From positions 1-64,000 of IMG/VR virus record IMGVR_UViG_3300041956_000050: a stretch of 64,000 nucleotides of DNA; one strand, written 5' to 3'. This stretch comes from a virus. A program made the position numbers and the translations under genes. Below the pieces are notes generated by a model that saw only the letters and a program-made list of their open reading frames with translations, made no database searches and was not told where the DNA came from. Position 1 is the first letter of the stretch, and each line of letters opens with the position of its first letter. Shown piece by piece: positions 34,010 to 42,685 of the stretch.

Positions 34010-34041
34010 AAGGGCGTTGCTTCTCAGGAGGCAGCGCCCTT
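34010..34041 (+). terminator. Hairpin, possible terminator
   Basis: AAGGGCGTTGC (34010-34020) pairs with GCAGCGCCCTT (34031-34041), with one G-T pair and a 10-nt loop. It lies between two genes of the same direction; there is no long T tract, so termination would be partial. Confidence 0.5.
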
Positions 34042-34062
34042 CGTCGTTCTGAAAGGGATGAT

Positions 34063-34401
34063 ATGGCAACACGCTTGCTAGAAACGAAGAAACCAACGCC
34101 GCTGAGCACGCACGCGCTGGCAGCATTCATGACGTGGAAGCAGTTCGATCTCCTCCTGCTGCTCAAGACCGAGGGTCCGGCAGTGACAGGGCCGTTGTCA
34201 GAAGATCTGGAGGAGATCCTGAAGTACGACCAGAAGCACGGTGGTGCGTTCTACGCGAGCGCTTCCTGGGACTCCACGTACTCGTGCCTGTCAACACTGC
34301 ACAAGCGCAGGCTCGTTGACAAGTACATCAATGATGCCACGAACTACGTCGAGTGGGCGATCACCGACCGTGGCCGCAAAGCGCTGGCGGGTCTGGAATG
34401 A
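34063..34401 (+). CDS. Winged-helix-like protein, 112 aa
   Basis: ATG 34063 lies behind AAAGGGATGAT. The sequence FMTWKQFDLLLLLKTEGPAV then YSCLSTLHKRRLVDKYIND and VEWAITDRGRKALAGLE has the layout of a winged helix: a helix, a recognition helix in TLHKRRLV, and a wing ending in the TDRGRKAL motif of PadR/MarR-like transcription factors. It overlaps the next gene by ATGA. A DNA-binding regulatory role is likely. Confidence 0.7.
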   Translation: MATRLLETKKPTPLSTHALAAFMTWKQFDLLLLLKTEGPAVTGPLSEDLEEILKYDQKHGGAFYASASWDSTYSCLSTLHKRRLVDKYINDATNYVEWAITDRGRKALAGLE

Positions 34402-34565
34402 GTGAGCGTCATGAGGTGGCAGTCAAGCTCGACCGCGAGGAGCTTCACTTGCTCGTTACGTGGGGCTATGCCATCCGTAGTGCTGACACTGACAGTTTCA
34501 GTGAGGCTGAGCACAAGCTGCTTGGTAAGCTCAAGGCACTGCGGGACGAGAGACTGGTGCTCTGA
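34398..34565 (+). CDS. Small helical protein, 55 aa
   Basis: ATG 34398 overlaps the previous stop. The product (SERHEVAVKLDREELHLLV, FSEAEHKLLGKLKALRDER) is two charged helices without a recognisable motif. It is coupled at both ends (ATGA before, TGATG after), which supports it as a real gene. Confidence 0.55.
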   Translation: MSERHEVAVKLDREELHLLVTWGYAIRSADTDSFSEAEHKLLGKLKALRDERLVL

Positions 34566-34783
34566 TGATTGAGGAACCGACCCCTGACGGTGTTCCTTGT
34601 CGCCACTGTGGACAACCGATCTTTTGGGATGAGGTCTGCTGGGTCCATGACAATGGCTTCGCTGACTGTGGCCTGGTGATCCAGGGCGGGATGCGCTTCG
34701 GCTCGGTCATACTCGACCCGCAGATGGACGTGCAAGGCCCTCACGCCGGAAAGCGTGCAGAGCCGGTGGGGGATTGGTCATAA
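34565..34783 (+). CDS. Small zinc-binding protein, 72 aa
   Basis: ATG 34565 overlaps the previous stop. VPCRHCGQPIFWDEVCWVHD carries a CRHC knuckle and a Cys/His pair; a further Cys follows in FADCGL. This resembles other short zinc proteins of the window. Function unknown. Confidence 0.6.
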   Translation: MIEEPTPDGVPCRHCGQPIFWDEVCWVHDNGFADCGLVIQGGMRFGSVILDPQMDVQGPHAGKRAEPVGDWS

Positions 34784-34790
34784 TGCGCGC

Positions 34791-34934
34791 ATGCAGTCCA
34801 ACGGAAAGCCCGAACGAACCCTAGAATCCAAGATCGAGACGCACGTCTTGCCCTTCCTCTACGCTGTTGCAGTAGTGTTGGCATGTCTGTTGTTGCTGGC
34901 GCTCGTCGTGATGGCGTGGAAGGAGGCGTTGTGA
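34791..34934 (+). CDS. Small single-span membrane protein, 47 aa
   Basis: The frame from ATG 34791 encodes a 23-residue hydrophilic start and one membrane segment (FLYAVAVVLACLLLLALVVM). Its stop overlaps the next GTG (GTGA), and the ribosome site of that gene lies inside it, supporting translational coupling. The upstream ribosome site is weak. Function unknown. Confidence 0.55.
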   Translation: MQSNGKPERTLESKIETHVLPFLYAVAVVLACLLLLALVVMAWKEAL

Positions 34935-35179
34935 GCGGAGTTCCCTACCATCTGCTGCGCTGTCCAACCTGCGGCGGCATCATGGGTCATGAGGTGCGGT
35001 GGTACGAGGACAACGACGAGTCGTGGATGCTTGTGGGTGCGCTCTCCAGAGAGGTGATCACGTCACACAGGTTCCCATACTTGACATGTTGTCACGGACA
35101 CCGTTGGACGATCAAGCAGATCACTCGATCTGACAATGCTCCTGACGAGGTTCTACTGGGGGAACTGATCTTTGATTGA
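34931..35179 (+). CDS. Zinc-ribbon protein, 82 aa
   Basis: GTG 34931 follows AAGGAGG. YHLLRCPTCGGIMGHEVRWY and LTCCHGHRWTIKQI give a CPTC knuckle and a CCHGH cluster about 47 residues later, a zinc-ribbon layout. It overlaps the polymerase start by 8 bases and may be made with it. Confidence 0.65.
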   Translation: MSGVPYHLLRCPTCGGIMGHEVRWYEDNDESWMLVGALSREVITSHRFPYLTCCHGHRWTIKQITRSDNAPDEVLLGELIFD

Positions 35180-38100
35180 CTACGCCGGTCACTTCCACAC
35201 GCACGACGAGTACTCGCCGCTCGACGGCGCTGGTACGCGCAACCAACTGACCTACCAGGCCGCTCGGCACGGCCAGACCCATCTCGGCATCACCAACCAC
35301 GGCAGGCTCGGCGGCGTGCTGGAGCACGTGGAGGCGTGTCGTCATCCAGAGAAGTACGAAGACCCGCTTGAAGGCGGGCAAAGAAGTAAAGAGGAGCGAC
35401 TTATCCCGATCCTGGGGATGGAGGCGTTCTACCGGCCGGATCGCTTCATGGAGTGCGATTCCACGTGGGCCAACCATCTGTGCCTGCACGCGGCCTCCCT
35501 GCGCGGCTGGCGCACGCTGATGCGGCTGAGCAGCAAGTCGTGGATCAAGCGCGAGAAGGGTGGCGGTTTCTACGGTAAGGCTGTCATCGACCTTGACATG
35601 CTGGAGTGGGATTGCGAGGACATCATCATCTCGACAGCATGCTTGGCATCACCGTTGTCGCAGTTGATCCTGGCTGGGGATGAGAGCGGCGCTCGCGCAT
35701 GGATCATGGACATGAAGGATCTGACTGGCGACCGGCTGTGGCTGGAGATCATGCCGCACGATCTGGAGGAGCAGCGGATCGTCAACATCGGCCTTGCCAA
35801 CCTCGGGGAAGATACGTCAACAGGATTGATGGTCACTGGCGACGTGCATATCCCGTTCCGTAACTGGAAGCGCACGCACGCTGTCCTGCGGATGGCGAGC
35901 TACAAGCAGACGTTCTCCAAGCGCGACACGAAGAAGCTGGCCGGTGAAGATGTCTACACGGAGGACATCGATACGGTGTTCCTGTCGTCGGCGGACGAGT
36001 TGATCCAGATGTTCGGTGAGTATCACCCGGATCTGCCGAGCGACATCGTTGCGGAGGCGCTTGGCAATACGCGCGAGTTCGCCCGTCAGGTGCGCTGGTA
36101 TGTGATCGGCAAGACCACGAAGGCCCCGAAGGTCGGCGTCGATGCCGTCGCCATGGTCGAGAAGTGGATGGACGATGGCTGGGAGGAGATTCTTGACAGC
36201 TATCCTGACAGCCATTGGGAGAAGTGGCCGCAGGAGCAGTACCTGAGCCAGATGGAGTTCGAGTTCGGCGTGCTCAAGGAGAAGGATGTCCTCGACTACT
36301 TCTACATCGTCGGTGACTTCGTGCGGTGGGCCAAGAGCGATCTACCGCTTCCTGTCAGGATGCCTGATGGATCGCTGTACTTCCCGCCTGGCGAGAAGAA
36401 GAAGCCGATCCGAGTGGGCCTGGGGAGGGGCAGCGCCGCAGGCTGCATCATCTCGCGGCTGATCGGCATCACTGCCATCGATCCGATCCCGCACAAGCTC
36501 AGCTTCGAGCGCTTCATGAACCCGGATCGTGAGGGCTACCCTGACATCGATATTGACTTCGCTTCCGGTGGCCGCGATCTCGTCAAGGAATACCTGCGCG
36601 TCGTCTACGGCCATGACCACGTGGCCGACATCATTGCTTACCAGACGTTCGCACCGAAGATCACGATCCGCGACATCGGCGTCGTCTATGACGTGGACTA
36701 CGGCAGGCTGAACACGATCACTGAAAGCATTGGCGACACCGAGCGCGGCCTGGAGAAGATCGCAGAGAACAACGAGCTTGTCGCCGCCTTCAAGCGTGAC
36801 TTCCCAAAGCCGTGGCGCGACATGTGCCGTCTGGAGCACCAGATCCTGCGCGACACCCGGCACGCTGGTGGCGTCGTAATCACCGACCGGCCGATCAACT
36901 ACTACGCGCCGACACAGACCGGCAAGGATCAGGAAACAATTGTGACAGCTTGGTCGGACAGGATCGAGTTCCCGATCATGTCCAACTACGGCTTCCTCAA
37001 GTACGACATCCTAGGTGTCACTAGCCTCGACAAACAGGATTACGCCATCGATCTGATCCGTGAGCACTACAACGAGGACGTAGAGCCGAACGATCTGCCG
37101 TTCCTGCGCGATCCCTACGATGTGGACGGCCCGGTGATGGACGCCTTTGTCAAGGGCCTGACGTGGGGCATCTTCCAGTTCTCCGGCCGGGGCATCACGC
37201 AGTTCCTCCGTCATGTCAAGCCTGAGAATACGGTCGAGATCGCCGCCTGCAATGCGCTCTACCGGCCGGGTGCGATGAAGTACGCCTTCGAGTACGGCGA
37301 CCGCAAGAAGGACCCGCGCAAGATCACCTACGCTCACGAGTCGCTGGAGCCAGTGTTGTCAGAGACGCTGGGGCTGATCGCCTTCCAAGAGCAGGTGATG
37401 GAGATCTGCAAGGTCGTCGGCAACTTCACCGGGGCGCAGGCCGACTTCATGCGCAAGGCCGTCAGTAAGCTTTACCGTCTCGGCAAGGAAGAGGCGCAGG
37501 CCGAGATGGCTCCGTTCAAGGAGCAGTTCATGCAGGGCTGCCGCGACAACGGTATCAAGGATGCTGACGGCGAACTGATGTGGAGCTACATCCTTGAGTG
37601 GGGCGGCTACGGATTCAACCGCAGCCACAGCGATTCCTACGGCCTCCAGGCATGCCAGGACATGTGGCTCAAGATCAACTTCCCGCTCGCGCTCTACGCA
37701 TCGGTGCTGACGACGGACAGCAAGGCCAAGAAGGAGGAGCAGCGCCGGTTCCTCAAGAATGGTCTGCGCGAGGCGGCATACTTCGGCATCGAGGCGCTCG
37801 GTCCTGATGTAAACAGAAGCGACGTGGGGTGGACGATTGACAATGGGAAGCTTCGCTACGGACTCGTATCGGTTACCGGCATGGGAACTGGACTGGCGCA
37901 CGACATCATCGACAACCGTGCATACAACGACTACGACGATTTTATCGAGCGCATGCCGACCGGATTTGGTGCTGACAAGATGGTTGCCTTGGCCCAAGGT
38001 GGAGCGTTCGATGGCATCGAGGATCGGGAACTACTTCTTTCGCTGACTCGCCAGTGGGGCGATAACGTCTCCAAGCTCAAGGCCACGATGTCGTGTGGGT

Positions 38101-38771
38101 GTGTCAAGCATCGCACCGTCAAGGCCAAGAAGCCGGAGGACGTGCTGGAGAAGATGGTCGAGGAGGTGATCGCCAAGCTGAACTGCCCCAACCATCCCGA
38201 TGCGACTGTCGAGAAGCTTGTCATGCTTGACGATCTGTACCCGGTGGCACGGTACTTCAAGGACCACCAGAACGGCCACGTGCCGGATATTGTCAGCACT
38301 CCTTCCAAGGCCGAGATCTCCGACATGGAACTGAACGCGCTCAATGTCTCCCTGACACAGAGTGCGTGGTTGCTAAAGTTCAAGCCATTCCTAGACGAGC
38401 GGATCTTTACCGACGAGGAGATCGAGGCACTGCCGGAGCATCCGCAGCGCAAGGGCAAGAAGCATGGCAACTACTGCGATTGCAGCGCGTGTGTGAAGGC
38501 GGCGTGTGTCGTTGGCGGCGAGATCATCGATCTGAAGGTGATCAAGACCAAGAAGGGCGACTCCATGGCGTTCGTGGATCTCGCCTACGAGGCCAATCAA
38601 TACTCTTGCACGTTTTTCCCTCACACATATGAGGAGTATGAGGAGCTTCTGAAGGGACAGTCGCTAGTGATGATCGGTGGGTACAAAGACGACCGAGGTC
38701 AGATCGTGGCAACAGAGATGGCAGACGTGTTCAGCGTGGCGGAGGAGCAGGGATGGACGCCGACGACATGA
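35172..38771 (+). CDS. dnaE: DNA polymerase III alpha subunit
   Basis: The 1199-residue protein starts at TTG 35172. Residues 5-50 (GHFHTHDEYSPLDG, ITNHGRLGG) form the start of the PHP domain. The C-family catalytic core has GRGSAAGC (419-426) and PDIDIDF (457-463), which bring the metal-binding Asp residues, followed by the fingers and a helix-hairpin-helix region. An OB-like domain is near the end (VVGGEIIDLKVIKTKKGDSM, about 1115 onward). A Cys-bearing insert (SCGCVKH near 973, LNCPNH near 1003) may bind zinc. It replicates the genome with the helicase and primase encoded upstream. No clamp or clamp-loader gene is in view, so host parts may be used. Confidence 0.93.
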   Translation: MIDYAGHFHTHDEYSPLDGAGTRNQLTYQAARHGQTHLGITNHGRLGGVLEHVEACRHPEKYEDPLEGGQRSKEERLIPILGMEAFYRPDRFMECDSTWANHLCLHAASLRGWRTLMRLSSKSWIKREKGGGFYGKAVIDLDMLEWDCEDIIISTACLASPLSQLILAGDESGARAWIMDMKDLTGDRLWLEIMPHDLEEQRIVNIGLANLGEDTSTGLMVTGDVHIPFRNWKRTHAVLRMASYKQTFSKRDTKKLAGEDVYTEDIDTVFLSSADELIQMFGEYHPDLPSDIVAEALGNTREFARQVRWYVIGKTTKAPKVGVDAVAMVEKWMDDGWEEILDSYPDSHWEKWPQEQYLSQMEFEFGVLKEKDVLDYFYIVGDFVRWAKSDLPLPVRMPDGSLYFPPGEKKKPIRVGLGRGSAAGCIISRLIGITAIDPIPHKLSFERFMNPDREGYPDIDIDFASGGRDLVKEYLRVVYGHDHVADIIAYQTFAPKITIRDIGVVYDVDYGRLNTITESIGDTERGLEKIAENNELVAAFKRDFPKPWRDMCRLEHQILRDTRHAGGVVITDRPINYYAPTQTGKDQETIVTAWSDRIEFPIMSNYGFLKYDILGVTSLDKQDYAIDLIREHYNEDVEPNDLPFLRDPYDVDGPVMDAFVKGLTWGIFQFSGRGITQFLRHVKPENTVEIAACNALYRPGAMKYAFEYGDRKKDPRKITYAHESLEPVLSETLGLIAFQEQVMEICKVVGNFTGAQADFMRKAVSKLYRLGKEEAQAEMAPFKEQFMQGCRDNGIKDADGELMWSYILEWGGYGFNRSHSDSYGLQACQDMWLKINFPLALYASVLTTDSKAKKEEQRRFLKNGLREAAYFGIEALGPDVNRSDVGWTIDNGKLRYGLVSVTGMGTGLAHDIIDNRAYNDYDDFIERMPTGFGADKMVALAQGGAFDGIEDRELLLSLTRQWGDNVSKLKATMSCGCVKHRTVKAKKPEDVLEKMVEEVIAKLNCPNHPDATVEKLVMLDDLYPVARYFKDHQNGHVPDIVSTPSKAEISDMELNALNVSLTQSAWLLKFKPFLDERIFTDEEIEALPEHPQRKGKKHGNYCDCSACVKAACVVGGEIIDLKVIKTKKGDSMAFVDLAYEANQYSCTFFPHTYEEYEELLKGQSLVMIGGYKDDRGQIVATEMADVFSVAEEQGWTPTT

Positions 38772-38947
38772 TTGTGGGACCGGCCAGCCTGCCCTGCGAG
38801 CTAGGCTGCAAGGTGCCCGATGGCGCGAAGCTTGTGCCGGTGCCGATGCCACGTCATACTTGGAGCGATGTTCTGGTTTGTCCTAACAAGGGGTGTGGTC
38901 GAGCGTGGCTCGTGATCGTGGAGGACGACGGTGCCGGTGAACCCTGA
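38753..38947 (+). CDS. Small zinc-binding protein, 64 aa
   Basis: ATG 38753 lies behind GAGGAGCAGG and overlaps the polymerase end by 19 bases. ASLPCELGCKVPDG and VLVCPNKGCGRAW supply two Cys pairs (C15, C19; C43, C48), fitting a zinc site. It overlaps the RecA-like gene start by 17 bases. Confidence 0.6.
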   Translation: MDADDMIVGPASLPCELGCKVPDGAKLVPVPMPRHTWSDVLVCPNKGCGRAWLVIVEDDGAGEP

Positions 38948-40148
38948 GAATCGTGCTGAGTTCCGTGAGTGGGTGGTCGAGCGCGGCAGCGGCACGAAGA
39001 TCTACGATGGCGAGGATGGTGTTGCCCGCATCCCTTTCCTGTCACCGCTGATGACATGGGCGACAACCGGAGGAGTGCCGGTCGGCCATATCGCTCGGTG
39101 GTATGGACCCGAGGGAAGTGGCAAGAGCCTTTCCAATTGGGGCTTGACCTACTGCGCACAGAACTATCCGCGCATCATGTCCGAGTTGTACGAGCTTGAG
39201 ATCAAGTTCTACGAGGCTCGCCGACAGAAGCTCAAGGCTGTTGTCGCCAAGCGCAAGCTCAACCGCGCACTCAAGCGCTTCCCGGACGGCATGAGCGTTC
39301 TGCTGTTCGACACCGAGCAGCGTGCTGAGCTTGACTTCGCAGCCAAGCTTGGTGTCAACACTCATCCCGACAACCTACTGATCCTCGAAGAGAACATCAT
39401 CGAGGAGATCATCGAGGAGATGATCGGCGCTGTGGACGCCTACCACATCCACATCATTGACAGCGCCAGCAACGCGCAGAGCTACGCCGAGGCCAACCTT
39501 GATCCCGGCGAGTACGAGCGCGGCACGGCAGCGGCGGCGTGGAAGCGTCTGCGCAAGGTGCGCAAGCAGATGGACCGGCAGGAGAACACGATCATCATCG
39601 TGGATCAGGTGCGCACGCAGGGCCTGGGTGGCGCTGGTAAGTACTCCGGCCCGGAAGTCGCTCCCCCGAACATCCGCTTCCTCCGTCACAATGCCAGCAT
39701 TGCTGTCGCATACTCAGGCGGCAAGCGCATGTATCTCAACGGTGAGGGACAGCTTGTCGATGACCGCAAGAAGGCGAGTCACGACTTCATGGCGCTCGGC
39801 TCAGACGGCCCGGAGGTGGCCGGGATCGAGATGCGCTGCAAGATCGACAAGAACTCGACCGGTAAGCCGTTCCGCAACTCGATCAGCCGCTTCAAGTTCG
39901 ACGTTGCCGATGCGCGCAGTGGCGAGATTGTGCAGGAGATGGGCTTCGACCAGGGCTTCGAGCTACTAGTGACAGGTGAGCACTTCCACATCATCGAGTC
40001 AGCCGGTGGCGGCATGTTCTACGCGCTCGATGAGAAGTTCCAGCGCACCAAGCAGAAGTGGAAGGGCGAATGGCGGGCCATCGAGGGCATCCTTGACGAC
40101 CCCGGCCTGTCAGAACGGATTCTGTCAAGACTAAGGATGGCTACGTGA
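38931..40148 (+). CDS. RecA-like recombinase (ATPase)
   Basis: The 405-residue protein starts at GTG 38931. It has a RecA core: ARWYGPEGSGKSLSNWGLTY with Walker A GPEGSGKS (59-66), VLLFDTEQRAELDF (the conserved Glu region), HIHIIDSASN (Walker B, about 171-180), an NTIIIVDQVRTQGLGG loop and an RFLRHNASIAVAYSGGKRMY segment. The arrangement fits phage RecA/UvsX-like proteins that pair homologous strands. Neighbouring genes are polymerase and Cas4-like nuclease, together a recombination-replication module. Confidence 0.85.
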   Translation: MPVNPENRAEFREWVVERGSGTKIYDGEDGVARIPFLSPLMTWATTGGVPVGHIARWYGPEGSGKSLSNWGLTYCAQNYPRIMSELYELEIKFYEARRQKLKAVVAKRKLNRALKRFPDGMSVLLFDTEQRAELDFAAKLGVNTHPDNLLILEENIIEEIIEEMIGAVDAYHIHIIDSASNAQSYAEANLDPGEYERGTAAAAWKRLRKVRKQMDRQENTIIIVDQVRTQGLGGAGKYSGPEVAPPNIRFLRHNASIAVAYSGGKRMYLNGEGQLVDDRKKASHDFMALGSDGPEVAGIEMRCKIDKNSTGKPFRNSISRFKFDVADARSGEIVQEMGFDQGFELLVTGEHFHIIESAGGGMFYALDEKFQRTKQKWKGEWRAIEGILDDPGLSERILSRLRMAT

Positions 40149-40396
40149 AGGAGAACCCATGGAGGAAGAAGGTCGCCCGCTCTACTGCGCCTTCTCCAAG
40201 CCCTGGCCTGGCGCAGATGCGCGAGAGCCGCGATCCGGACAAGATCAGGGAGAAGCTGTTCGCAGCGGGGTGGAAGCCGAGCATGGCGGGCCTGCCGGTC
40301 ACAGACGGGAAGATCCGCAAGCTGCTGCTGGAACTGAACGAGGCCAACCGCCAGAAGACAAGGCGCGCGATACGGCGGTATGAACGATCTCGTTGA
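40145..40396 (+). CDS. Small basic protein, 83 aa
   Basis: GTG 40145 overlaps the RecA-like stop. The product (PDKIREKLFAAGWKPSMAGL, KIRKLLLELNEANRQKTRRA) is helical and basic. A different frame (40159-40383) is also open but has less natural composition. Function unknown; it may work with the recombinase. Confidence 0.55.
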   Translation: MKENPWRKKVARSTAPSPSPGLAQMRESRDPDKIREKLFAAGWKPSMAGLPVTDGKIRKLLLELNEANRQKTRRAIRRYERSR

Positions 40397-40664
40397 CACG
40401 CTCCCCTGGCCACAGACGCCGGAGGACATGCATGCGCTGCTGAAGGTCGAGAGCTTCATCAAGGGCATTGACGGCTTCACGCATCGCAGCATTCATGGAT
40501 ACGTGTACTCAATAGTGTTGGAAGGAGGTGAACGTGGGTCTTTCAAGGGGCGAGTTCTTTTCGCGCATCGGAATGATGCGGGAGGTGGAGCCATTGACGG
40601 CTGCCGCCTATCGGTTCTCCGAGCTTCTGGAGGCAGAGAAGCCGCGACAGGGGCATCAGCATGA
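40380..40664 (+). CDS. Uncharacterised protein, 94 aa, long overlap with the next gene
   Basis: ATG 40380 overlaps the previous gene by 17 bases. The first 55 residues (MNDLVDTLPWPQTPEDMHAL, VESFIKGIDGFTHRSIHGYV) look protein-like. The last 40 overlap the Cas4-like gene in another frame for 131 bases, which is unusual here. The strong ribosome site of the nuclease gene lies inside this frame. Confidence 0.45.
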   Translation: MNDLVDTLPWPQTPEDMHALLKVESFIKGIDGFTHRSIHGYVYSIVLEGGERGSFKGRVLFAHRNDAGGGAIDGCRLSVLRASGGREAATGASA

Positions 40665-41646
40665 CGCGCCATGGCATGTGTCTTTCCATGGCTCGGCGTT
40701 CCCTGGCGACAATGAGCGAGCCTGCCCGCGCAAGGCGCTCTACACGATGATGGACATCCCGCGCGGCGGATTCTCCCGGCGAGCACGCCAGCGAATGGAC
40801 GCAGGCAAGGATCTGGAGCGCCAGCTAGTGACCCGCTGGTGGCAGGCGGGCATGCTCCTGAGCGCGCCTCCGGACGCTGAGCAGCAGACCCAGTTCGAGG
40901 ACCCGGAGCACTGGCTCACCTGCACTGTTGATGCAGTTCTGCTCAAGCCGCGCTCGATGCGCCCGTTCGTGGCGGAAGTCAAGAACATTGACTGCGACAC
41001 GCTCGATGAGATGCTGCGCCTGATCAGAGGCCCGCACGAGGATTACGTGCGCCAGGTCAAGACGGAGATCGCGATGGCGCACGAGCATGGTCCGTGGACG
41101 GTCCTGCGTTGTGTGAACAGCGGGCGGCTGGCGCTCAACATGGGTCCGGGTGCGAACGGGCACGCCCACACCCTGAATCTGATGATGTGCCCCGAGCACG
41201 GTGGCGACAAGTGTCTTGAGGCGCAGACGATCCCGCCCGTCGAGTACGGATACCTGTACTACGCCTCGCGCAACGACCCGGACATCACGCGCGAGTTCTA
41301 CTTCGAGTACGACCCCGCGTTCATGGAGGCAGGGCGCAAGCGTCTTGCCATCTGGCGGGAGTACTGGGAGCAGGGGCTACTCCCGCAGACGCACTTCGAG
41401 GGCAAGCATCCGTTCGGCTGGAACTGGACTACTGATGACAGTCCGTGCAAGTGGTGCGGCTATGGCCCTGCTGGCAGCTATGTTTGCAGGGAGGACCACC
41501 AGGAAGCTGTCAAGCGCGGCGAACAGATCACGCTGGCCGAGAGCCTGGCGGTCGAGGAGGCAGAGCAGGCTCGGCCGGAGTACAATCTGGATCTAGTCCG
41601 AGCAGCCGTGGCGGCTCGCTGGGGAGCAGACCGTCTAGAGTCTTGA
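40534..41646 (+). CDS. Cas4/RecB-like PD-(D/E)XK exonuclease
   Basis: GTG 40534 follows GAAGGAGGTGAAC. The 370-residue protein has the Cas4-family layout: an N-terminal Cys (ACPRKALY, about C64), the nuclease core with CTVDAVLL (Asp about 132) and VAEVKN (about 146-151), a helix with the Q-motif-like YVRQVKTEIAMAH, and a C-terminal cysteine trio (SPCKWCGYGPAGSYVC, C305, C308, C317), which in Cas4 and AddB proteins holds an iron-sulfur cluster with the N-terminal Cys. It probably resects DNA ends for the RecA-like protein. No Cas1 or CRISPR array is nearby. Confidence 0.82.
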   Translation: MGLSRGEFFSRIGMMREVEPLTAAAYRFSELLEAEKPRQGHQHDAPWHVSFHGSAFPGDNERACPRKALYTMMDIPRGGFSRRARQRMDAGKDLERQLVTRWWQAGMLLSAPPDAEQQTQFEDPEHWLTCTVDAVLLKPRSMRPFVAEVKNIDCDTLDEMLRLIRGPHEDYVRQVKTEIAMAHEHGPWTVLRCVNSGRLALNMGPGANGHAHTLNLMMCPEHGGDKCLEAQTIPPVEYGYLYYASRNDPDITREFYFEYDPAFMEAGRKRLAIWREYWEQGLLPQTHFEGKHPFGWNWTTDDSPCKWCGYGPAGSYVCREDHQEAVKRGEQITLAESLAVEEAEQARPEYNLDLVRAAVAARWGADRLES

Positions 41647-41654
41647 CGGCCCTG

Positions 41655-41671
41655 TACCCCCTCCGGGGGTA
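41655..41671 (+). terminator. Short GC-rich hairpin before a promoter
   Basis: TACCCCC (41655-41661) and GGGGGTA (41665-41671) form a perfect stem with a 3-nt loop, 9 bases after the nuclease stop. No T tract follows. It probably separates two transcription units. Confidence 0.5.
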
Positions 41672-41680
41672 ATCTCCAGC

Positions 41681-41709
41681 TTGATCCCAGCGGCTAAAGC
41701 TGCTAGGCT
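41681..41709 (+). promoter_or_regulatory. Promoter TTGATC - 17 - TAGGCT with extended -10
   Basis: TTGATC (41681-41686) and TAGGCT (41704-41709) are 17 bases apart and TGC precedes the -10. The RNA would start near 41716, leaving a 45-base leader with the ribosome site AAAGGAGGGCACA for GTG 41762. Confidence 0.6.
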
Positions 41710-41761
41710 GCCTGGCCGACAACTGGGGAGAACCCCGACGACAGCCCAAAGGAGGGCACAA

Positions 41762-42685
41762 GTGGCACAGCAGTTGGAAGGACTCAAGCTCAGCGAGGAC
41801 CAGGCTGAGGCGATCATCGAGAAGGGCATCGAGTACGGCGCGTACAGCGACGAGATGCCCGACACGAAGAAGGCCAAGCTCGCGGCAGCGGACGAGATCG
41901 TCGCGTTCTCGGTTGACGCCTACGTCAACGACGAGATCAGGAGTGATGACGACGACCCGCAGGTGGCCGAGTCTGGCGAGCAGATCGAGGAGATCCTCGA
42001 AATGGCCGGTGTCGAGATCGATGACGACGGCACCGTGACCTATGGCGAGCCGGAGGAGCCGAAGGGCAAGAAGTCCGGTGGCAAGAGTGGCGGCGAAGCC
42101 CCCTTCGACCCGGATGACTACATCGAGGGCTACTCCGAGCTTTCGGTCGTGACCAAGCTCAAGAAGGTCAAGGAGCTTGACCCCGAGGACGACGACGACG
42201 CCGCGATCCTGAACGCGCTGCGCGACTGGGAGAACGAGCAGGACAAGCCGTCTTCCCGCGTGCTCAACTGGATCGATGAGGCGCTGCCGGAGGGCGAGGG
42301 CGACGACAACGGTGGCGACGAAGGCGAGGCCACCGAGGAGCCGTGGGAGGACTACGACAAGGCGTCGGCGGCGGACATCCGCAAGATCCTCAAGGGTGCC
42401 CTGGAGGACGAGGAGGACCCGCTCACGGCCGATCAGGTCCAGTACGTGCTCGACTACGAGCAGGGCCGCAAGGCTCCGCGCAAGCGCGTCATCGACTACT
42501 GCAACACGCTGCTGGAGGAGTTCGGCAACGGTGGCAAGGCCGATGACGAGCCGGAGGAGAAGCCCAAGCGCGGGCGTGGCGCGGCGAAGAAGGAGGAGCC
42601 GAAGTCCGAGAACGGTGTGATCGTGCTCACCCGCGAGCAGATCCTGACCGCGCTCGACAGCGGCGAGGTCACCATCGAGGTCTGA
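41762..42685 (+). CDS. Acidic multi-segment protein, 307 aa
   Basis: GTG 41762 lies behind AAAGGAGGGCACAA. The protein is very acidic, with at least two helical segments that look related (VVTKLKKVKELDPEDDDDAA, ASAADIRKILKGALEDEEDP, each followed by an RV(L/I)(N/D)(W/Y) motif: SSRVLNWIDEALP and RKRVIDYCNTLLE). These suggest an internal duplication around residues 125-170 and 205-255. It ends in GVIVLTREQILTALDSGEVTIEV. No known family is recognised. It is first in its own transcription unit. Confidence 0.65.
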   Translation: MAQQLEGLKLSEDQAEAIIEKGIEYGAYSDEMPDTKKAKLAAADEIVAFSVDAYVNDEIRSDDDDPQVAESGEQIEEILEMAGVEIDDDGTVTYGEPEEPKGKKSGGKSGGEAPFDPDDYIEGYSELSVVTKLKKVKELDPEDDDDAAILNALRDWENEQDKPSSRVLNWIDEALPEGEGDDNGGDEGEATEEPWEDYDKASAADIRKILKGALEDEEDPLTADQVQYVLDYEQGRKAPRKRVIDYCNTLLEEFGNGGKADDEPEEKPKRGRGAAKKEEPKSENGVIVLTREQILTALDSGEVTIEV

